This document shows positions 5,427-8,504 of a stretch of 8,504 nt of DNA, piece after piece. The notes beneath the pieces are model-generated. The model worked only from the letters and a program-made list of their open reading frames with translations. It was not told the DNA's origin and did not search any database. The stretch covers positions 1 through 8,504 of the forward strand of contig JAUWNO010000073.1 of assembly GCA_030612605.1 (NCBI GenBank), written 5' to 3'. How positions within the stretch are numbered: the stretch's first letter is position 1; each line of letters begins with the position of its first letter. The DNA is from Armatimonadota bacterium. GTDB taxonomy: Bacteria; Cloacimonadota; Cloacimonadia; Cloacimonadales; TCS61. Both the position numbers and the translations under genes were made by a program.

Positions 5427-5432
5427 AAACCA

Positions 5433-6446
5433 TCAAATCACTCTCTTAAATTTAGTTTTCTTCTTATAAATTATCAAAGATTCGATAAAAAGCAAAATTA
5501 AAGCCATCACAACGAAATATTTATACTGCTCTTTATACCGGATGAACTCTCTGCTATCGAATTTCTTCTTTTCAATTGAATTTATATTTTTTAAGATTTC
5601 AAATATTTCTGCTTGCTGAGGTGTGATTGGAAAGAATCTTCCCTTTCCTTTTTTGGCAATTTGAGAAAGTGTGTTTATATCCAATCGAGTGAAAACAATA
5701 TCACCTTTATCATCTTTTGCATAAACTATATTTCCGGAAGAATCTTCAATTGGAATTGTGCTGCCTTCCGGTGAACCGATTCCCATTGTATAGATTATTG
5801 CACCTTTTTTTGATGTATCTTCTGCAACAGAAATGGAGTTGTTTTCCAAATCTTCTCCATCACTAACCAGGATAATTATTTTGTGTTTTTCTTTTCCTTT
5901 GAATAGATCAAGAGCCATATTAAGAACTCCACCAATGTCTGTTCCATAACTGGCAACAGTTTCCGTATCTAATAAATTTAAAAATAATTTCGCAGCTCCA
6001 TAATCATCTGTTAAAGGACACTGCACAAAACTTTTTCCTGCAAAAGCAATGATAGCAATTCTGTCTCCTTTTAATTGATCGATAAAAAGTGAAATCTGAT
6101 CTTTTGCTCGTTCCATGCGGCTTGGTTTGATATCCTGTGCATCCATGCTTTTGGAAACATCAATACACACTACTATATCGATTCCCTCTTTTTTTACAAT
6201 TTGTACTTCTTTATTCCATCTCGGTCTGGCAAGTGCAATGATAAGGAAGAAAATAGCAATTGTAAAAATCACATTTTTGAAAGACCAGTGAAAGACAGAA
6301 AATTCCTGTAGAAAGAAATCATAAAATCTGGACTCAGCAAATTTATTGAAATTTCTCTTTCTGCGAACCTTAGAGATTCCAATAAAAGTAATAAATACCG
6401 GAATCAAAATTAACAATATTAATAAATATGGATTACCGAATTTCAT
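5433..6446 (-). CDS. batB: BatB, membrane-anchored VWA-domain protein
   Basis: A 337-aa inner-membrane protein with two N-terminal membrane segments (about 7-24 and 58-74, the latter ending in the family's 'ALARPRW'), a VWA domain (about 88-280) and a C-terminal membrane segment (309-327). The metal-ion-dependent adhesion site is intact: D96-x-S98-x-S100 (CIDVSKSM), T169 (YGTDIG) and D196 (VSDGED). 'DAQDIKPSRMERAK', 'FAGKSFVQCPLTDDY' and the loop 'GSPEGSTIPI' are characteristic of BatB. BatA and BatB are thought to interact with each other and with a MoxR ATPase, supporting envelope or stress functions; the original link to oxygen tolerance in Bacteroides is from the family literature. AGGA lies 6 bases before the ATG. 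It follows batA after a 137-base gap that contains a repeat element. Confidence 0.92.
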   Translation of the reverse strand: MKFGNPYLLILLILIPVFITFIGISKVRRKRNFNKFAESRFYDFFLQEFSVFHWSFKNVIFTIAIFFLIIALARPRWNKEVQIVKKEGIDIVVCIDVSKSMDAQDIKPSRMERAKDQISLFIDQLKGDRIAIIAFAGKSFVQCPLTDDYGAAKLFLNLLDTETVASYGTDIGGVLNMALDLFKGKEKHKIIILVSDGEDLENNSISVAEDTSKKGAIIYTMGIGSPEGSTIPIEDSSGNIVYAKDDKGDIVFTRLDINTLSQIAKKGKGRFFPITPQQAEIFEILKNINSIEKKKFDSREFIRYKEQYKYFVVMALILLFIESLIIYKKKTKFKRVI

Positions 6447-6460
6447 TTAGTTTCCTTTTT

Positions 6461-6570
6461 TGCCACAGACTTTCACTGACTAACACTGACAAATTCAACA
6501 CAAAGACACAAAGTTTTTTTCCTTTCAATTTCATCTGTGCTAATCCGTAAGATCCGTGTCATCCGTGTTC
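6461..6570. repeat. Degenerate 'ATCCGTGT' intergenic element between batA and batB
   Basis: The gap of 137 bases (6447-6583) has no gene. Near the batA side are 10-bp-phased units TAATCCGTAA, GATCCGTGTC, ATCCGTGTTC (6541-6570), preceded by ATCTGTGC; near the batB side are TGCCACAGAC, TTTCACTGAC and TAACACTGAC (6461-6490). Strings such as 'CACGGATGACACGGATC' and 'GTCAGTGAAAGTCTGTGGC' are common in intergenic repeats of many bacteria, so this is probably a non-coding interspersed repeat. The batB ribosome site AGGA (6456-6453) sits just outside it. Confidence 0.5.
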
Positions 6571-6583
6571 TATTCTTTTTTCA

Positions 6584-7573
6584 TCACGGGATTTCTCTTC
6601 TTAAAATCACTGTAAATGTGAACTCAATTAAAGCGAATATGAAAGCAGAGAAAAGAAATCTGGGGAACAATTCATCATATTCGAAATAATTAAATTCTTT
6701 GATTTCAGATTTTTCCATTTGATCGATAAGTTCGATGATAGCCTGTAATTCTTCTGTATTAGTGGCTCGCCGCGCTCTTTCTGTGCCTGTTATTTCAGCA
6801 ATTTTGTTTAGTGATTCCATATCCATTTCAATCTTAACTTTTTGGTATCTGATGCCAAAAGCAGTTTGCATTGGATAATCTACCAACCCTTTGCTTCCAA
6901 CTCCAATCGGATAAACTTTTATTCCAAAAGTGGCAGATAAATCTGCGGCAGTAAACGGATCTATCTCTCCTGTATTGTTTCGTCCGTCAGTTATCAAAAT
7001 TATTACTTTGGATTTTGCTTCGGAATCTTTTAAGCGTGCCACAGAAGTTGCCAGTCCCATACCAATTGCTGTGCCATTTGCCTGTTCGTTTATTTCCACT
7101 TTTTCCATGATTTGCATCAAGATATTATAATCTAATGTAAGCGGACATTGAGTAAATGCATTTTCTGAAAAGATTATTAAACCGATGCGGTCGTTTCTTC
7201 TTTTTTCAATGAAATCGATAGCAACTTTTTTGGATGCTTCCAAACGGTTAACAGGTTTGAAATCAACTGCTCTCATACTTCCACTTACATCGATAGCCAA
7301 AATAATATCGATTCCTTTTCCGATAATTTCTTTACATTTATGAGATAAACGAGGTCTGGTCAAAGCAAAAATCAAAAGTATGATAATTATACATCTTAAA
7401 AACAATGAAAGATATCTTAACCAGCTACTTCTTTTGGCAATTTCTTTTATCAGATCGATTCTGCTGTGAACAAGATGAACCTGTTTTTTTTGTTTATAAA
7501 AAATATGATAAGCAATTATTGGAATTAAAATCAATAAACCCCAAAACCAGTTAGGATAGACGAATTCAAGCAT
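6584..7573 (-). CDS. batA: BatA, membrane-anchored VWA-domain protein
   Basis: A 329-aa inner-membrane protein: membrane segments at about 9-26 and 58-75 (ending 'ALTRPRL'), a VWA domain (about 86-290) and a C-terminal membrane segment (about 304-324). The MIDAS site is complete: D95-x-S97-x-S99 (AIDVSGSM), T168 (NGTAIG) and D196 (ITDGRNNTGEIDP). 'DYPMQTAFGIRYQKVKIEMDMESLNKIAEITG' is typical of BatA and separates it from BatB. I start at ATG 7573: GGAG (7584-7581) is 7 bases upstream, and the ATG overlaps the preceding stop as ATGCTTGA, a coupled 8-base overlap. A TTG 24 bases further up (7597) would add eight unlikely residues before the membrane segment. It is the partner of BatB encoded next. 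Confidence 0.93.
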   Translation of the reverse strand: MLEFVYPNWFWGLLILIPIIAYHIFYKQKKQVHLVHSRIDLIKEIAKRSSWLRYLSLFLRCIIIILLIFALTRPRLSHKCKEIIGKGIDIILAIDVSGSMRAVDFKPVNRLEASKKVAIDFIEKRRNDRIGLIIFSENAFTQCPLTLDYNILMQIMEKVEINEQANGTAIGMGLATSVARLKDSEAKSKVIILITDGRNNTGEIDPFTAADLSATFGIKVYPIGVGSKGLVDYPMQTAFGIRYQKVKIEMDMESLNKIAEITGTERARRATNTEELQAIIELIDQMEKSEIKEFNYFEYDELFPRFLFSAFIFALIEFTFTVILRREIP

Positions 7574-8468
7574 TTCTCGTCTCCAATGTATTTTCAAACG
7601 ACTTTAAATAATTTTCCAGTAAATCAAAAGAATTTCCGGATTCCTTCAAAGTTGGGATGAATTTAGCAAACTTCACTTTATCTGCAAAATTCAAAAAGTT
7701 TAGTATTTCAGATTTTTCTTTAAAATCCTCAATTTGTAGATTATTTCTGATTTCATTTGTTGTCATTTCTACTGCATTTATTTGATAATATCTTTCAATG
7801 AAAAACCGCATAATATAAGAAAGATGAAAATAGAAAATCAGGAATTCACCTGTTTTAAGAAGTTCACGTTTTTTTAGATTATTCAGCATTGCCAGAGCAA
7901 TAACATAAGCAGGTCTTGGATCGATATATTCCTGTTCAGTTTCAGGTTTGGGTTTTTTCCGCATTATTTTTCTGAGATAAATGATAATAACAATTAAAAT
8001 TAAAATTATAATAATCGGTACAAAAAAATCAAAAAACCCGAGATGTACTGGAACCGGTTTGGCAATATCTTTAATTGTTTGAGTGCTATCTGAAATGACG
8101 GATTTAACATTCAAAACGAATTCTGAAGTTCTTAGAAAAGAAAGACTATCATTGGATTTAACTGCAAATTCTAATTCTGGGAAAGTAAATTCTCCTGTAT
8201 CAAAAGTTTGAAAAGTAAAATCAAGATTCGTGATTTTCTCGTTATCAGAAATTGTCTCACCTGAAACTTCATTTTTCAAAATAAAGACATCCAGAGTATC
8301 TATTTCAGGAGCAAAAATACTGTCTTCAGGATTTGATGCAATCTCGACTAAAATATGAAAAGGTGTGCCAATAAAAAGATTATTGGGTTTATCGAGGTTG
8401 TATTCCAGACTCTGCGAGAAGGATAATATTGGAATTAGAATCAATAAAATAAATAAACTTTTTTTCAT
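7566..8468 (-). CDS. Bat-operon accessory membrane protein with DUF4381-like tail
   Basis: A 300-aa single-span membrane protein encoded directly before batA. Residues 1-19 are a signal peptide (MKKSLFILLILIPILSFSQ). An extracytoplasmic beta-rich domain follows (20-145; Ig-like feel: 'FIGTPFHILVEI', 'FQTFDTGEFTFPELEF'). One membrane segment (148-165) is followed by a basic stop-transfer stretch (RKIMRKK). The cytoplasmic tail (180-300) has 'DPRPAYVIALAMLNNLKK', 'GEFLIFYFHLSYIMRFFIERYY' and 'EMTTNEIRNNL', a pattern I know from DUF4381-type proteins in moxR-DUF58-bat clusters. It is probably a scaffold of the Bat/MoxR complex; exact function is unknown. Its stop overlaps the batA start by 8 bases. 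A moxR and DUF58 gene would be expected just right of the window. Confidence 0.75.
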   Translation of the reverse strand: MKKSLFILLILIPILSFSQSLEYNLDKPNNLFIGTPFHILVEIASNPEDSIFAPEIDTLDVFILKNEVSGETISDNEKITNLDFTFQTFDTGEFTFPELEFAVKSNDSLSFLRTSEFVLNVKSVISDSTQTIKDIAKPVPVHLGFFDFFVPIIIILILIVIIIYLRKIMRKKPKPETEQEYIDPRPAYVIALAMLNNLKKRELLKTGEFLIFYFHLSYIMRFFIERYYQINAVEMTTNEIRNNLQIEDFKEKSEILNFLNFADKVKFAKFIPTLKESGNSFDLLENYLKSFENTLETRNA

Positions 8469-8504
8469 TTGTAACTCATAGCTCCTGCTTTGAGATCTTT
8501 TTTT

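Larger units (their letters stand above)
5132..5432. other. 301-base batB-batC gap, no gene, repeat-filled
   Basis: The part nearest batC (5132-5210) is plain AT-rich DNA with the batC ribosome site. From 5211 to 5430 it is repeats only: degenerate 9-mers (5211-5246), two hairpin-forming copies (5243-5321 and 5348-5426) and perfect 9-mers between them (5307-5351). A plus-strand open frame through the repeats exists only because the periods 9 and 105 are multiples of three; I see no gene. Confidence 0.75.

Noticed and set aside
5250..5501. A plus-strand open frame of 83 codons with an 'IQPIQPIQP' pattern
   Set aside because: It arises because the 9-bp and 105-bp repeat periods are multiples of three; TTG start, no ribosome site, and it runs into the batB 3' end on the other strand.
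7574..7597. TTG at 7597 as the batA start
   Set aside because: It has no ribosome site and would add eight residues; the ATG at 7573 has GGAG 7 bases upstream and the usual short overlap with the previous stop.

Overview
The window is AT-rich and almost entirely coded on the minus strand, so it reads from right (8504) to left (1). Its backbone is a Bat (aerotolerance-type) operon. In transcription order this is a membrane-anchored accessory protein with a DUF4381-like tail (8468-7566), batA (7573-6584), batB (6446-5433), batC (5131-4394) and batD (from 1005, running off the left edge). This gene set, the lipid-exposed VWA proteins and the codon bias point to a bacterium of the FCB group (Bacteroidota or a relative such as Cloacimonadota). 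The phylum is an inference from gene content, not a match to a known genome.

The bat operon is split. Between batC and batD lies about 3 kb of same-strand DNA that does not belong to the Bat system: a 60-codon antitoxin-like gene (4169-3987), what looks like the last ~20 codons of a MazF/PemK-type toxin (3991-3917), and a compact restriction-modification cassette. The cassette consists of a TSPPY DNA methyltransferase (3910-2630), a BsaWI-like/CCGG-family restriction endonuclease (2627-1944), an unknown 75-aa protein overlapping it by ATGA (1947-1720), and a second, smaller DSPY methyltransferase (1710-1021). batD follows the last methyltransferase after only 15 bases, with a GTG start. The cassette is visibly more AT-rich than the bat genes in the stretches I counted, which supports acquisition by transfer.

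The gaps between bat genes are filled with repeats rather than genes. The batA-batB gap (6447-6583) holds a degenerate 10-bp-phased 'ATCCGTGT' element. The batB-batC gap (5132-5432) holds two copies of a ~79-bp hairpin-forming unit at a 105-bp offset, plus 9-bp tandem repeats of the CCAATTCAA type. The batC-cassette gap (4170-4393) holds more 9-mers, a strong hairpin, a 79-bp inverted-end element, and a plausible promoter just before the antitoxin-like gene.

Expected working: the Bat proteins form a membrane/periplasmic complex (two VWA proteins with intact MIDAS motifs, a TPR protein, and BatD with a large exported part). The cassette methylates host DNA and cuts unmethylated DNA. Because it sits upstream of batD in the same direction, batD expression probably now depends on transcription through, or starting in, the cassette. 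No tRNA, rRNA, CRISPR array or transposase was found.
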